Source: Astrothelium macrocarpum
Taxonomy: Eukaryota; Ascomycota; Dothideomycetes; Trypetheliales; Trypetheliaceae
Length of the DNA: 64,000 nt
NCBI GenBank assembly: GCA_021030915.1
Contig: JAGEMR010000072.1
Location: forward strand, 94,102 to 158,101
Direction of reading: 5' to 3'
Shown here piece by piece: positions 22,276 to 37,000 of the stretch (position 1 is its first letter; each line of letters starts with the position of its first letter). The position numbers and the translations under genes are program-made. The notes under the pieces are model-generated. The model searched no databases and had not been told where the DNA came from. It saw only the letters and a program-made list of their open reading frames with translations.

Positions 22276-25200
22276 ATGTATTGGCCGCTAGGGACACCCA
22301 CCGTCTACGCTGCGAGTAATCAGTCGTCGCAGCAAGAAGCCATCCAGACCTCCGATGGCGTCTCACAAAGTGATGACGACCCAAGAATCGAAGAAAGGGT
22401 CCTGGGGGACTCCCCAGATAGGCAGCCTTCTGTCGTTACTTCAGATCCGGCCATAGCGATTGATGAAGAAGGCGACCATGAGGATGATGGGACGCTAAAA
22501 GATTCGCTGTTGACCCGATCGGCTGAAAAGTTTGCACCTTCCTATCTGCGCTCTGTCAAGGCGTCGCGGCGAAAAGACACGTACAGTGTAGATAAAGACA
22601 ACGAGATCATTGCATTGCGTGTTGCTCGAGCAGGCCATATATTCGTCAGCCTCACCAAGACCTCGCTTGTGGTCTGGCAGACAAGGGTGGGTCAAGATCA
22701 ATCTTTGATATACTCTGCGCGTCTCTGATGTTCTGAATTTGAAGCCAGTAGTGGTACTAGCCTCTGTGATTCGTTCGCCTCAATCCCTACAGACCTATGG
22801 ATTCAACCTATCCTTGTCGCTTAGACCTGACTCCCAGATTCTCGTCGTGCAGACCGAGCTTGGGTTCCTTATCACCTATTCATTGGCTACTGATTCTTCA
22901 GCTCTTGTCTACAGGCAGCAACAAGTGCAGACCAGTCATCCACGCAGACATAGTATTACGAACGGTAATGTCAATCGTGGCTATGGCGATCGAGATCCAG
23001 GTGCAAGAGACTTCATCCCAGAAATTAACATACGTTTTCGAATGGTCATCAAAATTGATGCCGGCATCGGTCGAATACTCGCGTTAGACGATGAGCTGAT
23101 GGTTTCTACCATCAAACCTGCAGCCGTGCAGTGTATTCGCTGGACTCCAGACAACAATGGCTCTCAAACAAGCACTGAGCTTATCAGTAAAATGGCTTGG
23201 ATATCTGGTAATGCCAGGATTGTGGATATGCTACACGATCGTCCCATGAACCTCTCTACCTGGATTACCGACGACGGTAAAGCGTATGCTGTGCAGCGAA
23301 TCCTTGGCACATCAGCAAGTCCAAATCCCAAGCGGTCGGTGAGCATGTTCAAAGGCTACTGTTTTCATGTTCCCAAAGTAGAGTTGGAATATGCTGTCAA
23401 AGTAACAATCAACGCCCGCTTTTCTTTGATCGCAGTTGGCTGCGCAAACGGGAACGTTGCAATATACACTGCGCGTGACTACGATGGTCACATTCCGTTT
23501 TCGCTTACCCTCCGTCCAGTCAACTCAGTAGACTCGCTAGGCAGACTTACTTGCCTCACATACTCGCCGGATGGTTACTGCCTGTTCGTAGGCTATGAGC
23601 ACGGATGGATGACCTGGAGCGTCTATGGTAAACTGAGTGGCAGTAGCTTTACATCGGACCGAGACATTTCAGCAACCAATGACGAGAAATGGCTACTTGG
23701 TGTGCGTGAGGCATTTTGGATTGGGGGCGGGTCATCATTGCTTATGGTCAGCCCGTCTGATGACCGACTATGGACACTCGAAATGGCCCGCAGCGCTGCT
23801 ACTGGCTGCTTCTCTCCAGACAACATATCCCGCCCTCTCCTTCAAACTGATAGCGGTTTTATGATTTACAGGGGTTACGATGTAGCTGATCTAACGGCAA
23901 TTTCTGTAGAAGCGTCGATGTGGCACCATGTCCAACTACCAGCTGGCTACTTGGCCGATCAGTGGCCGGTTCGTTGTTCAGCCATTTCGCCCGACGGTAG
24001 GTATGTAGCTGTGGCAGGAAGGCGAGGTCTTGCCCATTACAGTGTCAATAGTGGACGATGGAAGACTTTTGATGACCCAAACAGCGAGAATGAGTTTGCA
24101 GTTAGAGGTGGTATGTGTTGGCGCCAACATCTTCTTATAGCAGCCATAGAAGCGGGCAGCACGTACCAAGTAAGCGTTATCCCAAAATATTTGAATTAGC
24201 AACTAACAAGACCCAAAGTTGCGTCTTTTCTCTCGAGAAAAACAACTGAATGAGACAGAGACGCTGCACATGGAAACATTTGAATCCCCAATCATATACA
24301 TCACATCGTCAGGTGAGGATTCGTTGCTGGTCTACACCTATGAAAACGTCCTTTTCCACTATGTCATTGGTGCCCTCGATTCAACAATAACACTTACCCA
24401 AGTCGGTCAAATTGGGCTACAAGGCATCATACGTGCACCGCTACGAGTAAGGTCAGTAAGCTGGATAGTCCCAGAAGAACAACTAAGTAAGAGCTATGAT
24501 CCCCTTCCAACGTTGCTTCCGCTAAAATGGTATAGACCAGGGAGATCCCTCTCAAGATGTTGCCGTGGCTACTGTCATGTTTTTAGTAGACGGGAAGTTG
24601 GTGATGTTGCAACCTTCAGCTACTGATCAAGGCGAGCTGAAATACGATATGCGTGTGATCGCGCAGAACGTCGAATACTATTCGCTCATGCGAGATCAGG
24701 ATGTTGGGGGCGGCGAGGACGTTACAGTCCCAGTACCATTTACACCGAATGGGGGTCTAAACATACAGACGGCACAGTCTTATGTCCTACGAGATTCACT
24801 GTGGTATTTTGACGGATCGTCTATTGCCGTGTGGTCTGACGTGCAGGACGTTTTAAGCTCAGCAGCCATGGATTTCGGACGGGAACTCCCCGCTGCAGTG
24901 CAAATCCACGTGGATTTTTACCCTTTATGTACGCTTGTTTCCAAGGGCATAATGTTTGGGATCGAGCCTGAGTTGGTGCAAAGGCGGGATCTTTCCTTTG
25001 CTTTTTGGCGGTTCGCAACTAGAGTAAGTCATTGTGAAACAACAGTCCACAACCCTTGATTGACCGCCGCTAGACTCATCTCTTCCTCCCTCCACTACTG
25101 CGCCACTATCTTTCTCAGTACAACTCTCCGGCTGCTCTCCATCTCTCACACCGATATCGACAATTGCCGTATTTTCCGCATGCCCTGGAGGTTCTTTTAC

Positions 25201-25844
25201 ACGATGTGCTTGACGACGAAGTTGAGACAGCACCACCACCAGAAGATGCACTGTTGCCCAACGTTCTCTCGTTCTTATCCTCATTTCCACAATACCTTGA
25301 TATTATAGTACAATGCACACGCAAAACAGAGGTACGGTCATGGCGAACATTATTTGCGCACTTACCTTCACCACAAGAGCTGTTCGAAGAATCTTTGAAC
25401 AAGGGTTCTTTGAAGACGGCAGGTGGATACCTGCTGGTATTACACAATCTCGAAGAACTGCACACTGGCTCTAACCAGTCGCTCCGACTACTTCATCGAG
25501 CCAAAGAAGAGCAAGACTGGGAATTATGTAAAGAATTGGCACGCTTTCTCATGGCTTTGGATGAGTCAGGCAATACGTTGAGACAGGCGCTTGCTGAAGT
25601 GGATTTGCAAAGCAGATCTACCGGTGAGGAGATGATAGGAACTGGGGGTACCCCACGTAGCCCAAAGGTAAGAATAGGAACTAATGGTACACGTGGATCT
25701 TCACATGCGCGAGGAGAAACTCCTTCCGCCAACGCCGGCGACCATAATAGCAGTCCCAGCAGTCTGGGTGCTAACATTGGCGAGACGGGAGTGCGCACGG
25801 CGCATGGGAGTGGAGACTATTTTGCTTCTGTACCTGGTCCATAA
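22276..25844 (+). CDS. RIC1: Ric1-type Rab GEF subunit (Golgi)
   Basis: Ric1 with Rgp1 forms the exchange factor for the Golgi Rab Ypt6/Rab6, needed for endosome-to-Golgi retrieval. Exons by hand: 22276-22686, 22745-24169, 24219-24486, 24536-25023, 25074-25844, giving 1120 residues, close to other fungal Ric1 proteins. The start MYWPLGTPTVYAA is the conserved N terminus. The first two thirds form WD40-like beta-propeller repeats (ALRVARAGHIFV, YSPDGYCLFVGYE, ISPDGRYVAVAG). The C-terminal RIC1 helical domain runs from LSFAFWRFATRTHLFL to ELARFLMALDES, followed by a low-complexity Ser/Gly tail. The third intron is 49 bp and ends TATAG just before ACCAGGG; with it the frame is intact. Introns start GTGGGT, GTAAGC, GTAAGA and GTAAGT. 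Single-copy housekeeping gene with no sign of decay. Confidence 0.9.
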
Positions 25845-26867
25845 CGAGTTGCGAGTCAATTCGACTAAATCTCATGTTCATGCACATAAGACCATCGGTG
25901 CCAAACTAGCGGCGCGGACGTAATCGATGCAACGTGATTGATTAGGCCCACCGCTCTTAAAATGTGTTTGAGAGAATCGAATCTCGATGCGACCTCCTTT
26001 CTGAGGTATTTTTGTATCGAAAATGCGCCATTGCCGCATTGCAGGCCGACCGGTCCGGCCAGCTAAATGGTCACATCGTTTTCTAAATTTTGCTCGCACA
26101 CACAAACAAACGTAAAAACTACAGGGACATTCATCACTGAAACCACAGGGCCTCGCTTTGTTAAAGTGACATGCATCGGACATGGTTGCTGCTTTCCACC
26201 TGTCCTGAGGTCATTCTTAATCTCGAGCGGTGAGGCTGGCCGCAGTCAGCTGCCTAATTGCCTACAACGACGCCCCTACCCAGGTACCCATGTACCGCTT
26301 GGCACGATTAGGTGAGTAACTTTAGTACATGACCGCCGCTCCGTCCCTCTTCCCGCATGCCAAAGGATGATGATGCATGAGGCGATGTGCGGTGGACAGT
26401 CCACGGAGTAACGAACTGGCGGCACGACGCCGCCTTATGACAAGGCTGAGGATTCGTGCATTGCGGCTCTCAGCTGCCACACTGAGCCAGGTTGTGAATC
26501 CCTCGGCTCTTGACAGGGCCACAGTCGTAGAGAGGCGCAAGGCTACCCCCAGGCATCAACAGGCTCCGTTCGATGCCTGTATCTGGGGTCGCGACATTCG
26601 CCACCAAGTTCTGCATTCCCCAGGAATGGGATGGAAGGGCAGCTGGCGCGCCGACCAGCCATGATGCGTCTAGACGATTGGCTTCGGAGACAGCGATTAA
26701 CGCTACGGTTATCTGCGCCCGTTTCTGCCGGTTGTGCAAGCCTAGTCTCCGTACCAAGACGAAGCACGCCCATTTGGCGCGCTTCTTTTTCACCACTGCT
26801 TTTCATCCAGACACTGCCCTCGTCTCCAAATAGTTAAGAATGTGACTCCTGACGCTTGCATCTCCTC
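25845..26867. other. Intergenic region
   Basis: No conserved frame on either strand. The overlapping 60-108-codon frames here are short and lack domains. It probably holds the RIC1 3' UTR and the promoter of the regulator gene at 26868. Confidence 0.5.
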
Positions 26868-29800
26868 ATGTATTCGTCGTCGCTGCCTAGAGCGCCCAGC
26901 CCCACAGTCATGAACTACACCCCAACTTTTTGTTTGGACCTCGAACCTGACGACAACGTCAGGATCCGAAACGAGTGGCCCTTTGGTAATTCCTACTTGA
27001 GCTTGGCCCAGCACCAAGCATTTTACCATCGCCAGCAACAAGACCTTCCTTCGACCCAACAACAAGCCGTTTCCGACCATTTCACCGTGCCGCTGTCTGC
27101 TGCAGACGACTGGGGGTTGACCCAGGCCATGCTAGACATGTCGTCCCCCTCTTCGATGAGCAGCCCGGGCAGCGTCCCTCCGCTGACGTACTCTGCCGTG
27201 ACCCTGGATGGACCGGACTTGGATCCCTTTGGCGATCATTCAGCAACACCTCTGACTGGTGCTGAAAGTACCGCTAGCGCCATCCCTTCTTCTAAACCTT
27301 CTTCATTATTTACTAGTAAGACCTACCTGACCTTAGATAATCTCCTCGCGATTTTTGGCTTTTTTGGTCATGGCAAGCTAAACATGTCAGAAGATCCTGC
27401 CTCACCCAGTGACCAGCTTGGTTCTGGTGCTGGTCGAGGAAGCTCGACCTCGCGTCGCACTAGCCCCGGCAAAGAAAAGGCATCATCACCGGAACAGGAT
27501 GTGTCGTCGGCGAGCAAAGGTTCTGCTCCCAAGGAGCACGAATTCATCACTGCTGCCCATCCTAGTCAATTCAAAGATAAATCGAATATGAAAAAGGTCC
27601 GATCGCGGGTGATGACCGACTATGTAAAGAAAAACGAGTCTCGTCGAACTGGATCGACGCCAACTCGGGCAACCTCCAAGCCTGGACGTCCAAAGAAAGC
27701 CAGGACATCATCGGGCGAACCCACTTCTAATCCACGACCATCCATTACTTCCGAACCTGACTACACTCGGATCTCTCCCCCAATTTCCTTACCCCTCCAA
27801 ACAATACCACTCTACTCCGCCAATCCTTTCTCTCCAACCTCCTTGATCGTCCATAGTCCTTCCAGTAAATCGACATCTTCCAGTGACTCTGACACGTCTC
27901 TCACTCACAAGCAACTCGTCCATCGGCGCTACCAGCAGGCTGTAGATCTGCTTCTTGGTCAACTGTCACCATCTGGACTATGGAATCGACCAGGACTCAT
28001 CGACATTGCTTCGCAACATTTCTTTGACAGGGAACAGCATTCACCAACTCCTCTCAGAAACTTTCTCGGTACTCGATTAGATGCGTTCCGAACAATGCCT
28101 CAAGCCTCAAGTCGAAGAGTCAATGTGATGAGGCTGAAGTTTAGTTGTACGATAACTTTCTGCTTTCAAATCCCGACAGGCGGCTAATCAATACTAATCG
28201 TCACGCAGGTGCCAAATTCTTTGGCGCAAAATCAATGGGCGCCTCTTGGGTTCCTGCGATGCTTCATAACCGCCTTGCATTCCTCAGCACTCTCTGCATT
28301 GCAGCCGCTCACGAAGATGCTATGCATTTCCGAACCACGGATTCGGACGAGATGACAGCTATTAAGACCGAAGTCACGCATCTTATGATTTACGAGATGC
28401 GATCAGTTGATAACTTGGAGATCATGGCCATTCTGGAGCTGCTGTGCAGTGAAATTATTCGCACGGGTGCGGATGAAAGCCAGTTGTACATGCATTCACA
28501 GAGCATCATGACATTCGTGAAGCAGAAAGGAGGGCTGGAGAATCTAGGATTGAAGGGTGATTTGGCAAAGTTTTTGACGACGTAAGTGGAAACTCGTTGA
28601 CTTGGTTGCCAATTTTAGTTTCTGGCAACATTTTCCCAATCCACTCTCTACACAGTGTTTCAAACTAATCTCTAGACTAATTTTTGAATTTGCGACTTGA
28701 TTCTGTTGATGGAGTCACCCATTCGTCCAACGAGTGGTGAGCCTCATCTGAACCGGTGTATAGCAATACTAATTCAATTTTCGTGCAGTATGACTTTTAA
28801 TATTTCTGTATTCTGCGAAATACAGCCTCACACAATGTATCTTCAATACATTGACAGTTTTCGATTCCCACCGCCGCCGCCTCCAGAAGCCACGATCCCC
28901 GAATCCCCGCTTTTCTGTCCTCGAGCTGAATTCTTTACTTTAATCGACATTCGAGAGGATGACACGCGAAATCGAAGATGCAAACCACATACTTATGAGC
29001 TATTGATTGAAATGCGTGACTTGACGAACCATTTTTACACTGAGGGAAACAAACTACTGGCCCTCGAAGCTAAACTCCAAGGGGAGGATGCAGGCAATCC
29101 TACCGCCCAAGAAGAAAACCTCAAACAACAGGAAGACGTCCGTCGCAAATTCCAACGCATCTCTGCCCGCGTATCTCAGCGTGTCACCCGCCTTCGCAGC
29201 GCTTGTGAACCAAACCGTGACGAAACTAATGACTGGTTCTACGAATCCACTCGCCTCTGCAGCGTCGTCTACACCTATGCCCTCACCAACCATCAACCCA
29301 TCTCCACAGCTGCCCAGAGTCTCGGCACTACTACTGCCATCGAAAACGGCCGTCCTGTCGATGTCACCTACGCGCGTGCCATCATGATCGCCCTTTCTAA
29401 ATCCGGCATCGACGATTGCTGGGCCGACATGGCGGGTGTCCTATTCTGGATCACCCTTGTCGGCGCAGCATCCGGGCGCAAGCGGCCCCAGCAGACCACC
29501 CCGACCCCACCGATGGCGACAGCGACGGGCGCAGAGCCGTTTACCGACCCCTTTGCTGATCCGTTTTCGGACCCGAGCCTCGACCCGTTGCTCTTCGATC
29601 CCACCCTCGTGGACCCCTTTACCACGGCCGAGCTGGGCGAGTCATCGACCGCTGCAGCTACGGGGTCACTGCAGAGACTATCTCCGGCAGCATCGAGCAC
29701 GGGGGTAAGGAGCTCGTTGACTGATGAGGAGGTACGGCGACGAGCGGAAGCGCGGAAGTGGCTTGTTGCGCTGGCGATTCGATGTTCGGTGCTGTTGGGG

Positions 29801-29902
29801 TTCAGTCACGGCGTGCCCCTGATGGGGACGCTGCGGAATATGATTCGCGTGCAGAGGTTGTTGGGGTGGGGTGGGCGGCGTATGAGTGCGAGCCCGTGGT
29901 GA
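26868..29902 (+). CDS. Fungal-specific transcription factor domain protein (PF11951 type) without zinc cluster
   Basis: The N-terminal ~230 residues are disordered and rich in Ser/Pro. Next come HPSQFKDKSNMKKVRSRVM, a signature of fungal proteins related to Zn2Cys6 regulators but lacking the cysteine cluster, and a basic PGRPKKAR stretch. The all-helical domain (FGAKSMGASWVPAML, FLSTLCIAAAHED, MTFVKQKGGLENLG) matches the middle-homology region. Introns I can fix: 27316-27390 and 28147-28208. A third begins at 28582 (GTAAGT). Splicing between 28582 and about 28790 is unclear; another intron may run 28738-28789. The last exon (to 29902) contains QPHTMYLQY, a Pro run and a long acidic/Thr-Pro insert. 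ATG at 26868 or 26910. Target genes unknown. Confidence 0.72.
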
Positions 29903-32900
29903 GCGATGAGTGGTGGGCATGAAAGAGTTGATGAGCTCATAGACGAGGTGCTCGCGTGTAGAGACTGTTGGATGCGGGAGCTGCATGAGCCCAAACCCGT
30001 GGGCATTAATGACTGGTGATGATGGACGAATCTACAGACGAGTAATCTGCGTCTGGTTCAATATACACGTAACGCAGGGAGCCTGAACTATGCAAAGGGG
30101 GACTTCCGCGTGGTTGGGGACTGCTTGGTCGGGTTTCTCAGCCTGGAGCTGAGAACCACTCACAACTCTAGTACGTTCATTATCAATGCTTTTTTTCAGG
30201 ATACCATTTTGTTTCTCTTGTGCGGCTACACCCGATTGGATTTTCCTTATTTGGCAAACTTCCGAGAGCTGTGCTCATCCATGTTGTTATGTCTCTTTGA
30301 TGATATTAATGGCTTTCTCAATAATCGTCACCAAAAAGCACATCTTAATTTGGAACTCGCTACCATGTATGCGGCGAGCATGACGATCACTTCAACCACG
30401 AGGCAGCCATATGGTTTTCATTTGTTTTTTCGCATGAGGTCTACGCAGCATAGCTCGATTAGGTTCGAGCATCTTTCGGCACTATATTTCATATTAACTA
30501 TTTTACGAATATGCATGAGAATTTCAGCGAGTGGGGGTCACTTCGCCTCACGACATGCATAGAGCTAGCCTATCAAAAAGCAAAACAATGTGATTGGAAT
30601 CAAAACCTTCTCAAGAGAAATTGAAATGAAAAAGACGTGTGAATCATGAACAGCGTGTTAGATTAGCAAACTCCCTATTAGGACATGATTCACGACCACT
30701 GAGTCAATCACTCCTCTAACAAGGCAATACAGAGATTAACTGGTTGCTTAGTAAAATAGCCTTTATTAATCCAGGCTGTGTAAGTTTATGCAGATACAAT
30801 ACGCGTGTCAACACCAAGTGACTCCACCGATACCGAGGCCGTTCGCCGGGCGATGGTGCGGCTGCACGGAAAAACGCCCGATGGCGCCACTGCTCTTAGC
30901 GCCATAGCCTCACCATGCATGTGCATCCTCACCGCCTCTTCTCCCATTGGCTCGCTGCACTACCCCTGCAGTGCGTCCGGGTTCGCCGATTTATGCAAGC
31001 CACGCTGTGTGGCTGAGTGAGCGCATTTTACGAAATGGGTGAACGCTTGAGTCTACGTCCTGCCTGAACCGGAAAATGAATCATTTGTAAAGGATCAGCC
31101 TAAAGTAGAGAATGGATGCAGGGAAAAGGGATGGATTGGGGGATGACATGACAAGACTGAGAGATTTAGGTTCTTCTGCTAGCGATTGGTTTCTTGGTAT
31201 TTGTAACTATTTATGACGACACGGGATAAAGTAGCACGCGAGCCGGGACTGCACTATAGTGTGGGATTGATTTAGTGCAAGTTTAGACTCGAGTTGGAGG
31301 TTGGTAGTCTCGGCTGGCGTTCGCTTAGATCGTTCCCAGGGTGTGGAAGGCCTTAGTTTCAGTGGGGGCTTCTCGGTACGTTTAAGTGGTTTGTTAGAAC
31401 TGAATTACTAACGTTGATTGGAGCAGACCTTGGAGAGCGTCTATGTTCACCAGGGGATGTCAAAAGAAATATCACAGTCCAGATGCCAATGAATCAGGGG
31501 CCGAGTTCAGCTGGGATCCAATTGAATTTTAGAGTTCTATTTATTCAGATTGGTAACTAATCTAGCGATTTCGGAAGCCGTTTGAGAGTCGATCGCGTGG
31601 ATGAAGGACTTTCGATTTGATCATGGTAGTGGAGGAGAAGCGAACATTGAACGCATGACATTTCTTCTGATGCTCGCTGGTGTAGCAATCAGTCCAATCA
31701 GCTTACACACTCCAGTGGACAACCATGGTCTGCTGTGGGAAATACTGTGAACAGCAAGAGATACTGATCAACATATGAGCGATGGAGTTGTGTAGTGCCC
31801 GAGCTGTCACGGTTCTGACTAAGTATACGATAGAGATGAGAGCCAAATGGGATAACAGCGGAATATAGTTGTTCCGATCCGAGGCATAGAGCTATGAAGC
31901 CGTTTGACCCTAATTTGCATTACTTCGTGCCTGTTCTTAGTCGAATAGCTTACAGATAGTTCACAGTTGACAAACTCAACTGTTTTCTCTCTTATCCAGC
32001 CAGCTCGCTATCTATTCGAGTAGTTCAGACCCATTTCATGACCTGAACAGGCACCGTCACTCAATCACAGACCACAGGGACCAACTACAAACCTCAAAGA
32101 TTCCAGAATACTCCAGAATACCACGAACATGTCCCAAATAAACCGGGGCCCCTCTCAAACAGGCGCCGCTACCATATCAGAGACCTCGAAGACCTCAGAG
32201 ATCATTTCAAAATGACTAGAGTTGTCTAAGTATCCACGCAGTCTATCAGGGGTTGTAATGAAAAATGTCACTCACCACCCCAAAAGATCATTCGCCTCAC
32301 GTATTGTAGGGAGAACTTCATATCATTTCAAGCAATCGGAGACCTTAAGCAAATTGCAGAGAAATAATTCTCAAAGTTTCCCCACAAGGCCTGCGGCGAG
32401 TTCTCTCTTCCAATTATGAGTGACAATCTTTGATTTCAACCCCTGCCGAGACTGTCTGCTTCCCTTACAGACTGCTTTCAAGATTCTATAAAGCTTCATT
32501 GACTTCTTAGAAATGCTAGGATCGGCCGAGCGCTTTCACAGGACAAACCAGACATATTACAGAACCCCACAGACAGTACAAAAAGGCCCCAGTTGACCTA
32601 GAACGGCTAGAGTGATACTTTAAAGAAGAGGATAGAGAACAAGAGCAACGACTATTTGAGAGTGACATATGGCTTGAAGAGGGTAGTCTCAATATGGCAG
32701 TGCTTGGATTGAAATTCGAAGAGCCCAGGTCGAATCTGGTAACAGCTATAGCAACAGCTCCAACAATAGCTGTTCGAAGAGCTCGAATTGAGTAGATACC
32801 AGCTACTCGGTCAGCTGGCCAACAAGCTGTTCAGACAGCTCTCATCAAACAAGAAACGACTGCTCAACCAGCTGTTCAAACATGTTGAACAGCTGCTCAG

Positions 32901-34019
32901 CAATCTCAGACAGCTCGAACCAAGCAAGACACAGTTTCGCAGTCATCCAGTAATGTCCAATTCAAAGGTAAATTACCAATTCGGTCAGCCCGTTGTTCGA
33001 TCGTAGCCTATAATTTGACTTAACTGTCTTAAATCTAATTTCCTAAAATCAACCTAGCCCACAGCTTAGTTGAGACAGTCTACGACTTTTTTCAACCAAT
33101 CTGTAGCCTAAGCCGACCAGGCAAATGACCTTAGGAAGTCCAAAATCGAGACAGATCATTACAGCAGTTATGGCAGCAGCAGTAGCGGCACCGGCATAGG
33201 TGGCGTCGGCGATGTATTGAACGCTAGCACAGTTAGAAAAGGCTGCAACTCAGACCCTAGATCTGACAATAAATCCGATTCTAGTTTCGAGACAGAGTTG
33301 AATCTTAAAATATACCTCGGAGATTCAGGTTCCGTAGCTAAATCGGCACCTAAGTTGGCAGGCTCAACAAAACCCCCCAGCAAAAGCCACCTCAATGGAT
33401 TCAACAGCACATTTAGCAGTGAATTCAGCGGTGAATGTGGTAGCAAATTTGGAGGTGAATTTAGATTCAGACAAATTCAGCTATTTGCTATAACGACAGC
33501 TGATATAACAGAACGAGTTTGAACCGCCTCGAGAGGAGAGGGTTTTTGGAAGTGGGTCTGGATTACCCGAATAGATAGTGAGCCGGCTAGATAAGATAAT
33601 GAACGGTTGAGTTAGTAACCGCGAGAACAATAGAGAGCGACTGTTAATAGAATCCAATCCATAATCAAGTTTTCAATTCAGAGGACCGTCTAGCGCGCGG
33701 CTTCTTTGGTCATCCGCGCGGTAGCTTATCTAGCGTTTCCCGAACATCCACTCATTTTATCACATGTTCATCTCAGGTATCTTCTGAGCAATACATTCAT
33801 GCGCCCGTTCCACCTGAGCTCCTCTTAATGTCAAACGCTTGTCACAACTTCATTTGACGCTTTCAAAAGCTTTTTGCAAACATTTCCGCGCCTCCCAGAT
33901 GATCGTATCCCATTCTACAGTGCCTAACTGGACGTCAAGATTTGATTGAAGACGAAGCGCGTACAACTGGCGTCGAAATACTATCGACGAGGGCCTCATC
34001 GCCCGATGAGACACCTTGA
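29903..34019. other. 4.1-kb gene-poor region
   Basis: No frame shows a conserved domain. From about 32100 the sequence becomes A/G-rich. At 32740-32935 AGCTGTT-like words recur on both strands; translations there are Gln/Leu-rich and may be an old retrotransposon gag relic, but I cannot prove it. No terminal repeats were found. The last ~200 bp before 34020 would be the promoter of the Vrl1-like gene. Confidence 0.5.
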
Positions 34020-37000
34020 ATGCAACCGTTAAATCCCTTTTTACGCTCGTTTTTCAAGAGCATCCTCCCCTCGCAGTGCTTGCCCGCTCAGCACCACGTT
34101 GGTCTTTCCTCATGAGTTCTTAAATGGTGCTAATACTGGTATTAGGTACTTCTCGTCCCTACCACCGAAGCCCTTCTCTACGGTCGGGATCGCGAGACTC
34201 AAGCCCATTTTTCCGACCTATGTAATTCTGAGGAATTCTTAGCTAGTCATGTCTTGCGCGTACCGGGCGGACTGGCGCCCACGGGCAATGTACGAGAAAA
34301 TGGACATCAAAGGGATAGTAAGACCAAAGCAAAGCAATATTCGACAGCAAACGGGAAGACGGTAGTCGTAAAGGAATCCCTCGTGTATAGCAATAAAGGT
34401 AGAACCACTCTGCTGATGAATGGAAGGTGCTTCCGTGCGTGATGTTGACCAGACACTGCAGGATTCAGGACTCTCAACCAGGCGCAGCTATTGAATGATA
34501 CAGTTTTCTGGCCCGATGGACCGGATGCGCAGCAATGGATTGTCTACTATATCTCAAAACCTCTCGTGGGCATGTTCGAATCCACGGCGATCATTTCTGC
34601 CATTTTGCCATCTCCAAAGACTCCTGCAATCAGCAATGAGGCGTATACGACAGGCTCCGGATCAGGATCGGAATCTCCTCAAAAGAAAGATATCAAGTCG
34701 TTTGCGGATCTGCTTAATAGTTTCCCAATGATTGCGCGCCAGATGCAACCAGGCCTAGAACGATTATTCAAAGAATTCTCTGCAGAGTTCGAAAAGCCAT
34801 TACCTCCAATACCGAACAAGCCGGCTTCAATCAAATCGCGCGCATCAATAGGATCTATCGAAGATGGAGCATCACTGACCAAAAGTGTCTCAAATAGCAG
34901 TACGTTGCGACCGCCGTCATCAATAATACTAGACGATGAAGAGGATGCTATGAGGCGAGCATTGGAAACAGCGGTCACTGCTGCCATTGATTTGTTTCAG
35001 ATGGTAGATAAACAGCAATTATCTCTTCTTGGAGCGACGACAGATCTGACTGGGCCACTTGTTGAGCGCATGATCGAGTGGTACATCACTGAACAGGTCC
35101 ATGACTCTTGCCTTTTCCCTCGAATATGTATGATACGAAAAGACAAAGACAATGAGTTAGAGTCAAAGATAAGACAAACGATGGACATTGATATCTCGCA
35201 GGTAGGTGTGCCAATCGAGGGTGGCCAAAAGGGAAAGCGTGCATTAGCTGCCAGGCTGCGCAAGGCCGGAGAAGTTTTCAGAAAGATGGGCGTAGCAGGA
35301 AGCCCGCAAGAAATGATGGAGATTCTGTTGAGCACGCAAAAGGCTATTACCATGCCAGAACCGATACCAGCTTCTATGAATTACGCGGCCATTGGAAATT
35401 CAACTCTTGACACGGAAAAGCCGGCAGATGATCTCACTATCAATGCAGATACTCTTGTATCGATGCTTCTCATTGTCGTTGTTAGATCGTCGGTACGTAA
35501 ACTACAGGCGAGGCTCTCTTACATGCGCCACTTCATCTTCATTGATGATGTAGAAAGTGGAGAAATGGGTTATGCTCTGAGCACATTTGAGGCCGTTCTC
35601 TCCTATCTTGCGAAGAACTCTGCAGGCTTGAGAAAAGCTAGCAAACAAAACAGAAGGCTTTGGCAGGCCACAAAATTGGGAGACATTAAGTCGCTGGCGT
35701 CAGTCTTTCGACCTGGTGGAACGGTGGACAATGAAAGTGCACTGGAGGATGACACAAATGGCACTGATGGCTCGAGAGCTTCAAGACACGAGGATGAAGA
35801 ACCTCTCACTAATGGAATTCACCAAACATCAGAGACCGACACCAGTAATGAGCCACGGCTCCCGAACCACGAATCGTCTCAACAGTCATCACTATCACAC
35901 ATTTTTCCTTTTCAGCGACCGCCTACGCCTCCACCCGATGAAAGTCCACCCAAACCGAAGAAACGCGTATCAATGGCATCTCGTCATGCGTCAATTTCTT
36001 CGGGCTATTCATCTGGAGGACACTCCTCATTATCCCGAAGCATGATGACTGACTTTGCAGACTTGGATCTGGAGGGTGACATTTCTATCGAGACGTTATC
36101 TAAAACGCAAGGACCTAATAATGGCGAGTCTGTATTGATGATGGCTGTGGAATCAGGCCAGGCTGAGAGCCTCCAATTTCTCCTCGGCCTTCCAGAACTC
36201 TATCCTTGTGATTGGGTGATGGAAGACACCGATAGTGAGGGCGCGACGCTATTCAGTACGGCAGTCCAGTACGGTAATCAGAGAATCATAGAGCTTGTGC
36301 TTGACTTTATTCTCAAGAATGCTCCGACAAACGATCATATCGTGTCCTATTTTGAGCGACAAGACAACAAAGGCAGATGCGTTGCACATTACCTATTCAA
36401 TAGACCACAACTGATACCCAAAATCGGTTCCATGCTACCATGGAGACTAAAGGACAAGAATGGTCAAACTCCACTGTTTGCCATGTCTAGATCATACGAT
36501 CATGAAAACTACAGCTGGATGGTCTACAATGCACTGGAAGCAACAAAAGAGAGTCAAGATGACGACCAAGCCCTTCACTTGGATGATCATGTTGATGCAA
36601 AGGGTAATACCTTGTTGCATACGATCAATGATCCACAGGTGACAACTACTGTGCTCAAGACTTGCGATTTGGATGTCAATGCTTCCAACGACAAACGTTT
36701 CACTCCGTTGATGATTGCAAGCAAATATGGACGTGTTGATCAAGTACGAGCTTTATTCGCTGATCCAAGGGTCGACTTTCTTGCTAAAGATCTTCGTGGT
36801 CTCACTGCTGTAGAGCTTGCTAAAGATGATGAAGTTCGGAATCGGATCGATGACCTTGCCCTACTTTCATCTTCATCAGGCGCAGACGGACGTATCACTA
36901 CAGTCGTTCGTTCTTTCTTTGTGGAGGATGCCACGTTGCGTCTTGTCATCAAGTCTGGAGCACCATCCGAAAATAACACAATAACGGTCACTACATGTCG

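Noticed and set aside
24481..24560. Apparent +1 frameshift in RIC1
   Set aside because: A 49-bp intron (24487-24535, GTAAGA...TATAG) restores the frame as PEEQLNQGDPSQDV, so no break is needed.
25900..26010. tRNA-like stretch on the minus strand near 25970
   Set aside because: A T-arm-like hairpin is present, but no matching acceptor or anticodon arm could be folded.
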